A stretch of 64,000 bases of DNA, taken from an uncultured Rhizobiaceae bacterium (lineage in GTDB: Bacteria > Pseudomonadota > Alphaproteobacteria > Rhizobiales > Rhizobiaceae). Positions 25,807 to 34,450 of the stretch are shown piece after piece. The notes under the pieces are model-generated. The model did no database searches. It was not told the DNA's origin and worked only from the letters and a program-made list of their open reading frames with translations. The position numbers and the translations under genes were made by a program. Where the stretch lies: contig CATOTF010000002.1 of the NCBI GenBank assembly GCA_951813045.1, positions 2,976,001 through 3,040,000 of the forward strand, written 5' to 3'. Numbering within the stretch: the first letter of the stretch is position 1; each line of letters opens with the position of its first letter.

Positions 25807-26697
25807 ATGAAGGCGACAAACATACCAAAACGAGAGATTGGGCGTGCGTTGCGGGACATTTTAGCTTCTCCAAATTTTGTTAATTCACCAAAACTGTCTT
25901 CATTACTTCGATATCTTGTTGAACAACCACAGTCAGCAGATCCCAATAAATTTAAGGCCTACACTATCGCTGTTGAAGCATTGGGTAAAAGCGAAGACTT
26001 CGACCCACAGCTGGATCCTGTTGTTCGCGTACTCGTGGGCCGGTTGCGAAAGGCATTGGATTCTTATTATTTAAAATTTGGCGCCCACGCGTCCGTCACC
26101 ATTTACATCCCGGTGGGCAGCTACAAACCACTGATGACGAAACGGACGATTGACAAGCCTCCAAGCCTAAAAACCATTTATGGCACAACATTATTCTTCA
26201 GCTCAATTTTACGAAAAGCAAAATCCTGGATAACGCTTGTTGTGCCTGGCGCAAGCAGGAATACCCATGATGGATCGAATGGTGATAACAACGGTCACAA
26301 TCAGACTGAACCTGCGACATCTATAAATACGCGGCTTCTTGTCCGCCCAATAAGAGCGCCAAACCAGCCACCCAAAAGAGCCAGAATTGCCACTAATCTC
26401 GACAACGTGTTGCTTGCAAAGTTATCTTACCATCCAACGATCAAAACAATTGTGATTCCGCAGAGTATGAGAGAATTTCAAAAACTTGCGATTGTTGACT
26501 GCCCGAAATCGTCGCCAACTCATGTGTTTTTCGGAGAGGTGTCTGAAGACAAAAACGGGCCAATTCTGAACACTCGTTTGGTAGAATTCCCAAGCATGAT
26601 TCTGTTGTCCAATAACCAGGAAGCACTCCAGAGTACCACAGACGATATGGAGCTTGTTGAAAAAATCATTCATCATTTGGACGCCCATCTCGCCTGA
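25807..26697 (+). CDS. Protein with a cyclase/TolB-associated N-terminal domain, unknown C-terminus
   Basis: Start at the ATG at 25807, with AAAGGAGG immediately upstream; an ORF start at 25786 is upstream of the Shine-Dalgarno and unlikely. The product is 296 residues. Residues about 7-105 form a domain often found at the N-terminus of adenylate-cyclase-like or TolB-like regulatory proteins: ILASPNFVNSPKLSSLLRYLVE, then FKAYTIAVEALG, FDPQLDPVVRVLVGRLRKALDSYY and the strand IYIPVGSYKP. A linker follows, then about 120 residues resembling a TolB-like alpha/beta fold (LLVRPI... DNVLLAKL... THVFFGEV). No cyclase or TPR region is present. It follows nagA by 31 nt and may be part of that operon's regulation. 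Confidence 0.7.
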   Translation: MKATNIPKREIGRALRDILASPNFVNSPKLSSLLRYLVEQPQSADPNKFKAYTIAVEALGKSEDFDPQLDPVVRVLVGRLRKALDSYYLKFGAHASVTIYIPVGSYKPLMTKRTIDKPPSLKTIYGTTLFFSSILRKAKSWITLVVPGASRNTHDGSNGDNNGHNQTEPATSINTRLLVRPIRAPNQPPKRARIATNLDNVLLAKLSYHPTIKTIVIPQSMREFQKLAIVDCPKSSPTHVFFGEVSEDKNGPILNTRLVEFPSMILLSNNQEALQSTTDDMELVEKIIHHLDAHLA

Positions 26698-27107
26698 CCG
26701 GCTGTGCCCGTAATGGCAGGTAAGATAACCGCGGAGAATATTGTCTTATTGAGAAGCGCCACGCTCCTGAACGGAACCAGAACCACCACTGGAAAGCTGA
26801 GGTCATCAAAAAGCGGTATATGTTAGTTCAACTTGACGGTTCATGCCCTATCATGGCTGGCTGGATGCCGATGGGTAAGTTTTGTGGACTATCTACAATT
26901 GGGCGCAAAATTGGTCCGACCTGCTCGCTTAAGAGGCTCTCAAATCCGCATTGGTTCTTTCTTTATTCTCATAATAAGACCGTAACTCAACGGCATGTGA
27001 CCGCGCTAACTTAATGGCGCTCTCCGGCGTTATTGCCATGAACCGTATTGGGTTACGTGGGCGTTTTTGAACAAACGCATCGATATCTATCGATATCAGG
27101 GTTGCAA
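26698..27107. other. Gene-poor stretch left of the IS21 element
   Basis: Coding sense is low across most of 26698-26930. On the minus strand, 27107 to 26929 keeps an open frame with a protein-like composition (SIDIDAFVQKRP, then MAITPESAIKLARSHAVELRSYYE) that ends with a TAA at 26929 and runs into the insertion element at its 5' end. It may be the C-terminus of a gene cut by the insertion. I cannot name it. Confidence 0.35.
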
Positions 27108-27216
27108 TGTGAATCCCGGAGACAAAATGACCACAGAAATGGTTGGGTAATCTGACCGTCGCGGAGTAAAATTCCGCACTCTGACACCTTGTGCTTGTGA
27201 GTATTAGGTGGGGAAG

Positions 27217-28716
27217 ATGTATTCTGTGGATTTGTATAGTCGGGTGCGTCGAGCGTGCCATGTGGATGGGAAGAACAATAGCGAGGTGGCCCGTTTGTTC
27301 GGGATTGATCGCAAAACCGTGGCGAAGATCCTGAAGCACTCGGTTCCGCCCGGTTATCAAAGAACGACCGCGCCTGTTCGCCCGAAGTTGGATCCGTTTG
27401 TTGGGATAATTGATCAGATCCTGAAAGACGACAAAAAGGTCATCAAAAAGCAACGGCACACAGCCAAGCGTATTCATGCGCGGTTACGGGATGAGCACGG
27501 GTTCACTGGCGGGATCACCATTGTCACTGATTATGTGCGTGAGAAGCAAAGACGAACCCAGGAGGTGTTTGTTCCTCTGGTTCACGCGCCCGGCCATGCT
27601 CAGGTCGATTTTGGTGAGACGTTCGGCGTGATCGACGGTGTCGAACGCAAGCTGCATTACATCGCTATATCGTTGCCGCATTCGGATGCGTTCTTCATGA
27701 AGGCGTATCCGGCGGAAACAACAGAAGCCTTCTGTGACGGTCACAATGCTGCGTTTGCTTTCTTCGGCGGTGTGCCGTTGTCGATGCTCTACGACAACAC
27801 CGTGATTGCAGTTGCAAAGATCCTGGGCGGTGGCAAACGGATACGCACGAGAACTTTCTCAGAGCTACAATCGCACTATCTGTTTGAGGATAAGTTTGGT
27901 CGCCCTGGCAAAGGCAATGATAAAGGGAATGTCGAAGGCGTCATTGGTTACGGTCGCAGGAACTTTCTCATCCCAGCCCCACGGTTCGACAGCTTTGATG
28001 CCTTGAACGCCTGGTTGGAAGAATGCTGCCTGAAGCGTCAGGATGATGTTGTTCGCGGACATGGTGAGAGTATTGGTGAACGATTGCTGAGAGACCTGGA
28101 CGCGCTGATGGCATTGCCCCCAACGCCATACGACGCGTGTGAAAAGTTTAGCACGCGGGCAACGTCAATCTCGATGATCCGCTACCGCAATAATGATTAC
28201 TCCGTTCCTGTCGCCTTTGCCCATCATGAGGTTCAGGTTCGCGGTTACATCCATGAGGTTGTGATTGGCAGTGGAACCGAGATTATTGCCCGCCATCGTC
28301 GGTCTTATGAGAAGGCAGACATGATCTTCGACCCGCTTCACTATCTGCCCTTGCTGGAACAAAAGGTAGGTGCTCTCGATCAGGCGGCACCATTGCAAGG
28401 CTGGGGTTTACCCGATGCATTTGCGATCCTTCATCGTTTATTAGAAGCCCGCATGGGTAAGGCGGGAAAACGCGAGTATGTTCAGATCCTGCGTCTGCTG
28501 GAAACTTTTGAGCTGGAGCACGTTCACGCCGCAATCCAACAAGCTTTGGATCTGGGTGCCATTGGCTATGATGCGATCAAGCACCTTATTCTGTGCCGGA
28601 TCGAGCGGCGACCGCCCAGGCTTGATCTCGACATCTACCCCTATTTGCCCAAAGCGGTGGTCGAGACGACAAAACCTGCCAGCTATGCCGTGCTGTTGTC
28701 GGAGGCGGCAGCATGA
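27217..28716 (+). CDS. istA: IS21-family transposase IstA
   Basis: Start at the ATG at 27217, with AGGTGGGG upstream; a GTG at 27208 is also in frame. The 499-residue protein has an N-terminal helix-turn-helix (NNSEVARLFGIDRKTVAKIL, about residues 19-38), then the retroviral-integrase-type catalytic core beginning at HAQVDFGETFG, where the Asp is the first of the DDE triad, followed by MLYDNT (second Asp) and a Glu in GNDKGNVEGVIGYGRRN. The Mu-transposase C-terminal region holds YRNNDYSVP. It catalyses strand transfer with IstB as target selector. It overlaps istB by ATGA. Confidence 0.95.
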   Translation: MYSVDLYSRVRRACHVDGKNNSEVARLFGIDRKTVAKILKHSVPPGYQRTTAPVRPKLDPFVGIIDQILKDDKKVIKKQRHTAKRIHARLRDEHGFTGGITIVTDYVREKQRRTQEVFVPLVHAPGHAQVDFGETFGVIDGVERKLHYIAISLPHSDAFFMKAYPAETTEAFCDGHNAAFAFFGGVPLSMLYDNTVIAVAKILGGGKRIRTRTFSELQSHYLFEDKFGRPGKGNDKGNVEGVIGYGRRNFLIPAPRFDSFDALNAWLEECCLKRQDDVVRGHGESIGERLLRDLDALMALPPTPYDACEKFSTRATSISMIRYRNNDYSVPVAFAHHEVQVRGYIHEVVIGSGTEIIARHRRSYEKADMIFDPLHYLPLLEQKVGALDQAAPLQGWGLPDAFAILHRLLEARMGKAGKREYVQILRLLETFELEHVHAAIQQALDLGAIGYDAIKHLILCRIERRPPRLDLDIYPYLPKAVVETTKPASYAVLLSEAAA

Positions 28717-29489
28717 ACGACACTGTTACCGATACACCGCAAGTTCTACTCAAACATCATCTGACCAAACTTCGGCTGCCAACCTTCCAGAGTGAATATA
28801 CCAAACAGGCCCAACAATGTGCCGCTGAGAATAAGGATCATGTCCAATATCTCCTGCGGTTATGTGAGTTGGAGCTGATTGAACGTGAGCGCCGAATGGT
28901 GGAGCGACGCATCAAAGCTGCGAAGTTCCCGGCAACCAAGAGCCTCGACAGCTTTGACTTCAAAACGATCCCGTCAGTGAACAAGGTGCTCGTGATGGAA
29001 CTGGCCCGTTGCGAGTACGCTGCGAAACGCCAAAACATCATCGCGTTAGGACCAAGTGGAACCGGCAAAACCCATGTTGCCCTCGGCCTTGGACTGGCTG
29101 CCTGCCAAAAGGGGATGAAAGTCCGCTTCACCACGGCTGCTGCACTGGTTCATGAGATGATCGAGGCCGTTGATGAACGTCGCTTGCAACGGCATCAAAA
29201 ACAACTGGCAGCTCAAGACCTGCTGATCATTGACGAACTGGGCTTCGTCCCTCTCTCCAAAACCGGGGCGGAGTTGCTGTTCGAAGTAATCAGCCAACGG
29301 TATGAACGCGGTTCCATCATCATCACATCCAATCTACCATTCGACGAATGGACAGAGGTCTTCGGATCAGAACGCCTAACGGGCGCAATACTCGACCGGC
29401 TGACACACCACGTCCACATCCTGGAGATGAATGGTGAAAGCTACAGGTTGCACCAGAGCCGAAAACAAAAATCTGTTCAAATCAACTGA
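28713..29489 (+). CDS. istB: IS21-family ATP-binding protein IstB
   Basis: A 258-residue DnaC-like AAA+ ATPase. Walker A is GPSGTGKTHVALGLG (about 111-125), Walker B is LLIIDELGFVPL (about 170-181), and a sensor-like motif SNLPFDEW follows near 206. The N-terminal IstB-like domain contains YTKQAQQCAAENKDHVQYL. It selects and remodels target DNA for IstA. Start overlaps the istA stop by 4 nt, and the stop lies about 86 nt from the right end of the element. Confidence 0.95.
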   Translation: MNDTVTDTPQVLLKHHLTKLRLPTFQSEYTKQAQQCAAENKDHVQYLLRLCELELIERERRMVERRIKAAKFPATKSLDSFDFKTIPSVNKVLVMELARCEYAAKRQNIIALGPSGTGKTHVALGLGLAACQKGMKVRFTTAAALVHEMIEAVDERRLQRHQKQLAAQDLLIIDELGFVPLSKTGAELLFEVISQRYERGSIIITSNLPFDEWTEVFGSERLTGAILDRLTHHVHILEMNGESYRLHQSRKQKSVQIN

Positions 29490-29579
29490 CACTAAACCAG
29501 ATCAAAAACACAAACGTCCCAAAATCTGGCCAATTTTACTCCGGGATCAAGACCCATTTTAGGCTGGGATTGACACACG

Positions 29580-29928
29580 CAACACCTCATCGGCGTCCGC
29601 ATGTTTTCCCGACGGGAAACTGCCCTGTTACAAGGCACGCCCGTTGAACGGAATTTGGGCAACGGCACCTTACCTTCACAACGGGTCGGTCAGGACCATG
29701 CGGGATTTATTGCTTCCTGCAACAATGCGTAAAAAAGTATTCAAAGTTGGTTCCAGGGAATTTGATGAAAAAGACATAGGTTTTAAAGACGAAGGAGCTT
29801 TTGAATTCGATACGTCCAAGCCGGGTAATTCAAACTCAGGCCATGATGGCCCACGGTACGGATCTGAAGTACTAGCCAATGATCCAACAAAAATGGACGC
29901 TCTGCTCGAGTATCTCAAATCCCTTTAA
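29580..29928 (+). pseudogene. C-terminal fragment of a c-type cytochrome (di-heme peroxidase/RoxA-like group)
   Basis: In-frame sequence runs from the right edge of the IS21 element to a stop at 29926-29928: ACFPDGKLPCYKARPLNGIWATAPYLHNG, then REFDEKDIGF and a tail ending DALLEYLKSL. This is the conserved C-terminal signature of cytochrome c proteins in the di-heme peroxidase/rubber-oxygenase group. About 116 residues remain and no heme-binding CXXCH is visible in them; the upstream part, which would hold the hemes, is not found on the other side of the element. An IS-linked deletion is the simplest reading. The annotated start at 29644 is internal. Confidence 0.8.
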
Positions 29929-29967
29929 GCATTAATCTATTTTAAAACTGACCGGAGGGTGAAGGAA

Positions 29968-30885
29968 ATGAACACACCACTGATTATTGGAATTCATGGT
30001 TTAGCGAACAAGCCGCCGAAGGATCAACTATCCAAATGGTGGCAGACGTCCATTGAAGAGGGGTTGGAGAAGAACGAGAGCGTCTCAAACTCAAAATTTG
30101 ATTTCGAAATGATCTATTGGGCTGACCAGCTTTACAAAAACCCGCTGCATCAGGATGACAATTTTCACTTTGATGCACTGTATAACACAGAACCCTATGT
30201 CGAGGCCGAAACCGGAGCTCTGAAGTCGAAAAAAGATGGATTCCTAGACGCATTGGCTGCCAAGTCAATTGATCTCGCCGGGGAAACATTAGATTCGCTA
30301 AAAGAAAGATTCGGGTTCAATTCATTTGCAGATGCATTCCTGGGAAAACTGCTGCGTGATCTGGACCTCTACTATCAAAATGCAGACACGCGATCTTCCC
30401 TGCGCAACACCCTCACCCAATCCTTGAAGGCCAATGAGGGGCGAAAAATTATGCTGATCGCCCATTCGATGGGAAGTATCATCGCATATGACGCAATAAC
30501 CCTGCTTGGGAAAGAGAAGCCTGATTTCAGGGTTGACCATTTTGTTACGATTGGATCGCCGCTCGGTCTTCCCCATGTTAAAGGCAAAATTATCGAGGAG
30601 TTTGTTCACCGGGGGTCGGAAAACGAACGTGTGAGAACGCCCACAGTGGTTCGTAGCAATTGGACGAATTTTGCTGACCGTAAAGACCCTGTCGCCTTAG
30701 ATGTTCATCTCTCAGACGACTACGGTGTCAACAAGGGTGGCATCATTTGCGACGATGATCTAGTCCACAATGATTATCGAATAAAAAAGTCAGGTGGGAA
30801 CGAAGCTGATAAAAACCCACATAAATCATACGGCTATCTCAGGACCCCGGAGTTCTCGAAATTGATGAAAAGGTTTCTGGAATAG
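29968..30885 (+). CDS. Alpha/beta hydrolase, lipase-like
   Basis: Start at the ATG at 29968, with GAAGG just upstream. A 305-residue cytosolic protein with no signal peptide. It opens IIGIHGLANKPP (oxyanion strand with HG) and has a nucleophile elbow IAHSMGSIIAYD (Ser near 167), followed by THVTIGSPL-like VTIGSPLGLP. The Asp/His partners are likely in DRKDPVALDVHL and HNDYR or HKSYGYL. PGAP1-like/lipase members act on acyl esters. It stands next to the truncated cytochrome, in the accessory zone; no clear operon partner. Confidence 0.8.
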   Translation: MNTPLIIGIHGLANKPPKDQLSKWWQTSIEEGLEKNESVSNSKFDFEMIYWADQLYKNPLHQDDNFHFDALYNTEPYVEAETGALKSKKDGFLDALAAKSIDLAGETLDSLKERFGFNSFADAFLGKLLRDLDLYYQNADTRSSLRNTLTQSLKANEGRKIMLIAHSMGSIIAYDAITLLGKEKPDFRVDHFVTIGSPLGLPHVKGKIIEEFVHRGSENERVRTPTVVRSNWTNFADRKDPVALDVHLSDDYGVNKGGIICDDDLVHNDYRIKKSGGNEADKNPHKSYGYLRTPEFSKLMKRFLE

Positions 30886-30910
30886 TTTTCAGATAGCTCC
30901 TTGTTGAGCA

Positions 30911-31519
30911 TTATTGAGGGCCTTTGATAACCCACAGCCGCAAATCGGACGCCAGCTTTGCAGTTATCAGAACGACAAGAACGCAAAGCAATACTTTCGT
31001 CACTGTTTCCATTGTGCCCTCAATCAGCAACGCATGGACTACGCTACCCACAACAGTGACAACCGCAAACGTCATGTGGATCAGTCGCCAGCTACGCAGT
31101 CGCAGGCGCAATTTGCGCCTCGAAAATGCGATAAGTGCCGCTGCGAAAACTGCCCACATTGCAACTACACCCCAGGCCGAAAATGCTGTCGGTGATCTGA
31201 ATAATAACGTATCTATTACATCAGGAGGGCTGGTAAACCAAAGACCAACAACATGCACGACAACCGCGACTAACAAAACACTCCCAACGATCCGATGTAT
31301 CTGACGCCTGCGATATCCAGACATGCCTGGAAGATATCCACCCGCCAGCATGGGTTGGACGAGCAAGAACACCATTGACAATATCCCTGCAAAACCTGCC
31401 AGAATATAGGCTGGTCGTCGCCAGGCTAATTGCGGACTCATTGCCGCTGCCACGACGGGAATAGCAATGACACATGCAAACACACCCCAGGTAAGGAATT
31501 TGTGGGTTCGGTTTGTCAT
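30911..31519 (-). CDS. Ferric-reductase-like heme-b membrane protein
   Basis: A 202-residue protein with about five to six membrane helices. Histidines in RRQIHRIVGSVLLVAVVVHVVG (near residues 75 and 88) and in WRLIHMTFAVVTVVGSVVHALL match the paired heme-b ligands of the ferric-reductase-like transmembrane fold, like YedZ/MsrQ. No FAD or NAD-binding domain is attached, so it needs a separate redox partner. The gene lies 16 nt downstream of the exported dioxygenase-like protein at 31536 and both are on the minus strand, suggesting a two-gene unit that links a periplasmic enzyme to the membrane. Confidence 0.8.
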   Translation of the reverse strand: MTNRTHKFLTWGVFACVIAIPVVAAAMSPQLAWRRPAYILAGFAGILSMVFLLVQPMLAGGYLPGMSGYRRRQIHRIVGSVLLVAVVVHVVGLWFTSPPDVIDTLLFRSPTAFSAWGVVAMWAVFAAALIAFSRRKLRLRLRSWRLIHMTFAVVTVVGSVVHALLIEGTMETVTKVLLCVLVVLITAKLASDLRLWVIKGPQ

Positions 31520-31535
31520 TTTATCGTAATGGCAA

Positions 31536-32024
31536 TCAGGCAGGTTTGAGAACGAAATCGACGTGAAGCGTTGTGTCTTTCGAACTCGACATTACTGGTC
31601 GCAAGAAAACACTCTCAAAATCTCCGCTGTCGTAAGCCAAATGCCCATGTGCCTGGCCGAAGGCCGGCACAATTTGTGGCATATCCAGCTGGAACTTTCC
31701 GTTTGCATCGCTCAGTGTGGCACCATGGCTTTCAGGATCACTCTCATATCCTTCAGTTGTGTGGGCCCAAATCTGAATACGTTGGCCTGCAAGTGGTGCC
31801 CCGTCGCCTGCACGACGTACCGTTCCAGTCATGAGGAAACCACCATCCCCTATCCTCTTCACGATTGGCGCGCCGCGTAAATAATTATTGGCTCCACCTC
31901 GCATGGTGGGGGTTGGCGCAAGTCCATTTGCAGCGGCAGGTAATATAAGGCTGGAAGCAAGTGTAGCCCCCATCGTGCTGCTGGCCACAAGAACGTCGCG
32001 ACGCGTATACTTTAATCTGGTCAT
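31536..32024 (-). CDS. Tat-exported intradiol-dioxygenase-like protein
   Basis: Start at the ATG at 32024; the frame from 32045 adds seven residues. The 162-residue product begins with a Tat-type signal (TRRDVLVASSTMGATLASSL) and a processed N-terminus after ALA-like PAAA. The mature part has the immunoglobulin-like fold of the intradiol ring-cleavage family: LMTGTVRRAGDGAPLAGQRIQIWAH, then SDANGKFQLDM. The family needs two Tyr and two His to bind iron; here I can see Tyr/His candidates in NNYL, GYESD, HGHLAY but cannot assign all four. It is shorter than protocatechuate dioxygenase, so catalysis is uncertain. Pairs with the membrane heme protein downstream. Confidence 0.7.
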   Translation of the reverse strand: MTRLKYTRRDVLVASSTMGATLASSLILPAAANGLAPTPTMRGGANNYLRGAPIVKRIGDGGFLMTGTVRRAGDGAPLAGQRIQIWAHTTEGYESDPESHGATLSDANGKFQLDMPQIVPAFGQAHGHLAYDSGDFESVFLRPVMSSSKDTTLHVDFVLKPA

Positions 32025-32247
32025 TTTATCAGCTCCTGTCATCAATCCTGATTATCAATTCCACCCAACAGCATCAGCTGGGCCATTTCATGGAAGATAC
32101 AGTATTGCGGCCCATTCCTAACCGGTAATCCTTACCACACACCGTAAACCCTACGCAAAACTGCGTGATGGAACCCGTGATACGCCAGTTCTGGAATGAT
32201 CGACGGTGTTCACTGACATATGGACAAGGTTCATATCGTTGATTGCG

Positions 32248-32847
32248 TCAACGATCCAACCGACCCAGAATTTCGATCCAGGGGTCATCCGTTCCGGCTA
32301 ACCCGACACTCTTACCAGAAGTTTCTTCAATCACTCGAAAACCTGCAGCCTGGAGGTATTTATGCGCCTCCGCGGGTGTGTAGAATGTATAACGCCGTCC
32401 GAGATTGTCCCGTTTTTCTCCTGCGCCGGTTTTCAACCCAAGGTGAAATACACCCCCAGGCTTCAACGCTGTGGCTATTCGTGAAAGGATTTCGGGAAAA
32501 CTGCCGCGAAGAGCGTGAAGGAGGCTGAAATTAGCCCAAATTCCATCGTACATTCCCCGCTCATTCAAGTCATTAAATTCCGCTTGACGCACTTCGATAC
32601 CCTCATGACGCCGGGCTTCCTTCACCATAGCGCTCGATGCATCTGTCGCTGTAACGTTTAATCCATATTTATGCATGGCAGCAGCATGGGTACCTGGGCC
32701 ACAACCCAGGTCCAAAACCGAAGCACCTTTTGTAACTAGATTGATGAATCTCAAAAGTGCCGGGTCATTTGCTGCAGCTGAAAACGCGTTGGTGTATTCT
32801 CCTACCTTCGCATCGTAGACGGCGATTGTTTGTTCATCAGTGGTCAT
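32248..32847 (-). CDS. Class I SAM-dependent methyltransferase
   Basis: A 199-residue soluble protein. The AdoMet site is VLDLGCGPGTHA (motif I, about 44-55), TATDASSAMV (motif II, about 66-75), and the post-motif segment DGIWANFSLLHAL; the C-terminus has the long helix YTPAEAHKYLQAAGFRVIEE. This matches small-molecule methyltransferases of the Methyltransf_25 group. Substrate unknown. It has no close operon partner: the dioxygenase-like gene start is about 200 nt away on the same strand. Confidence 0.85.
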   Translation of the reverse strand: MTTDEQTIAVYDAKVGEYTNAFSAAANDPALLRFINLVTKGASVLDLGCGPGTHAAAMHKYGLNVTATDASSAMVKEARRHEGIEVRQAEFNDLNERGMYDGIWANFSLLHALRGSFPEILSRIATALKPGGVFHLGLKTGAGEKRDNLGRRYTFYTPAEAHKYLQAAGFRVIEETSGKSVGLAGTDDPWIEILGRLDR

Positions 32848-33117
32848 TTTATTTACCAGGGCGAATTCAAACAGATTGTTTCCGCAAAAACGCTAACGAA
32901 CCTGCATGCCAAAGTACAGGAAGAACATCAACGCTCCCGGTCGCATATTCCAATGGAACATACTAAAGACAACGCCGCGATGATTGTCCGATCTATCGGT
33001 CAATAACAAAGTGAAGACCCAACTTACATGAGGCAGTTTCATGAGTTAGAGTACATTCTCCCTCATAACGGTTGGAAACAAATATCTGGGGCACTACAAA
33101 TCCGGCTCTCTAAGACT

Positions 33118-33246
33118 GGCGTCGAACCAACTCCAATCTATCCCCGGTCATTGAGGAATAATGGATATAGTGAACGCTTCAACGGGATGACACGCAATGA
33201 AGTCTTGAGCACTCTATGGTTCCACCTCAACAAACTAACTCAATGA
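33118..33246 (+). pseudogene. IS3-type transposase (OrfB) C-terminal remnant
   Basis: In this 129-nt piece the translation GVEPTPIYPRS, RNNGYSERFNGM and NEVLSTL follows the C-terminal part of the rve integrase core of IS3-group OrfB, which carries the last acidic residue (the Glu in ERFN). The rest of the element is missing and the upstream sequence is unrelated. The remaining spacer (32848-33117 and 33247-33403) shows no coding sense; the promoter of the dehydrogenase at 33404 must lie in it. Confidence 0.75.
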
Positions 33247-33403
33247 ATGGTGCAGAATTTGGGGCTGGACACTATCCGGTTGACTGGATACGCATTGGAC
33301 ACCTCCAAGCGAACTTGGGGCAGGACTGACTGCATCGGCGAAACTTACAAGTTTCCATCGTGGCCGACAAACGGCACAACAACGATCAACAGATTGAAGA
33401 AGA

Positions 33404-34348
33404 ATGACAAAGCCAACAATTTTGACTTTCGAATCCTACGATGACTGGGACGTTGAACCGCTGGAAGCGGCATATAAGGTTTATAATTTGCCATATGAAG
33501 GAAAGGTCAGCGATCTACCCGCAGATGCAATAACAGAAGTCGAAGCATTTGCATTTCGTGGCCACGGTGTACTGGGCGCTGATATCATTAATGCCTTTCC
33601 CAAGCTCGGCATGATCGCCAATTATGGTGTCGGCTACGATACGATTGATGTGGACCATGCCTCTTCCAGGGGCGTTAGAGTAACCAACACACCGGATGTT
33701 CTGACTGATGATGTGGCAGACCTTGTTATCGGGATGATCATCGCTCAGTCACGTGGAATAGTTGGCGCGTCAAACTGGGTTCACTCCGGCAACTGGGCCC
33801 GGAACGGTGCTTTTCCTTTGCAATCCAAAGTCTCTGGCAAACGCTTCGGTATTGTCGGGCTTGGGCGCATTGGCCGCGCGGTTGCTGAACGTCTTCAACC
33901 GTTCGGAGGTGACGTCTATTATTATTCCCGTACAAAAAAAGACGCTCCGCAATGGACCCATTGTACTGATATCGTTTCAATGGCTGAGAAGGTTGATGTT
34001 CTGGTTATTACTGTGTCAGGTGGCCCGGAAACTGCTGGCCTGATTGGCGCTGAGACATTAACTGCACTTGGACCTCAGGGGCTTTTGGTCAACGCGTCGC
34101 GTGGCACCACAGTTGATGAAGCGGCACTTCTGGATGCACTGGAAACGGGTACTATCCGGTCCGCAGCGCTGGACGTGTATGACAATGAACCTCATATCGA
34201 CCCGCGTTTTCTGACGTTGGACAATGTCCTGCTGCAACCCCACCAGTCTTCCGGTACGGTCGAGACAAGAAAAATCATGGGTCAGTTGCAACGCGATAAT
34301 CTGGCAGCCTATTTTGCGGGCAAACCCTTATTGACACCAGTCAACTAA
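33404..34348 (+). CDS. D-isomer-specific 2-hydroxyacid dehydrogenase
   Basis: A 314-residue NAD(P)-dependent enzyme. The Rossmann motif is FGIVGLGRIGRAVAERL (about 148-164). Active-site pieces follow: VNASRGTTVDEAAL (Arg), ALDVYDNEP (Glu) and LLQPHQSSGT (His), the usual Arg-Glu-His set. It reduces a 2-oxoacid or oxidises a D-2-hydroxyacid, as in glyoxylate/hydroxypyruvate reductases. It precedes the lactonase, the LacI regulator and sugar transporters, which suggests a sugar-acid pathway. Confidence 0.88.
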   Translation: MTKPTILTFESYDDWDVEPLEAAYKVYNLPYEGKVSDLPADAITEVEAFAFRGHGVLGADIINAFPKLGMIANYGVGYDTIDVDHASSRGVRVTNTPDVLTDDVADLVIGMIIAQSRGIVGASNWVHSGNWARNGAFPLQSKVSGKRFGIVGLGRIGRAVAERLQPFGGDVYYYSRTKKDAPQWTHCTDIVSMAEKVDVLVITVSGGPETAGLIGAETLTALGPQGLLVNASRGTTVDEAALLDALETGTIRSAALDVYDNEPHIDPRFLTLDNVLLQPHQSSGTVETRKIMGQLQRDNLAAYFAGKPLLTPVN

Positions 34349-34450
34349 AGCGAGCTCCTGGGTCAATCCGCGCTGTAGACAATCGATGTTAAATAATAAA
34401 AATCTGGATTATCCGGCAAGAAACCATAGCAGCATATAAAGGCGACCTTC

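Larger units (their letters stand above)
27108..29575 (+). mobile_element. IS21-family insertion sequence, about 2.47 kb
   Basis: The element holds istA and istB in the classic overlapping pair. Ends proposed from inverted matches: TGTGAATCCC at 27108 and TGTCAATCCC read inward from 29575 (9 of 10 identical), continuing with AAAATG in both. A second inner match GGAGTAAAATT appears at both ends, as in the multiple terminal repeats of this family. GCAA flanks at 27104-27107 and 29579-29582 could be the duplicated target if the right end is at 29578; this is uncertain. Both genes are intact, so it may still be mobile. Confidence 0.85.

Noticed and set aside
27078-27100. CGATATC repeated twice near the IS left end, as a possible recombination site
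   Set aside because: The repeats fall on the codons of a short alternating Ile/Asp run in the possible minus-strand reading frame, so chance codon repetition explains them.
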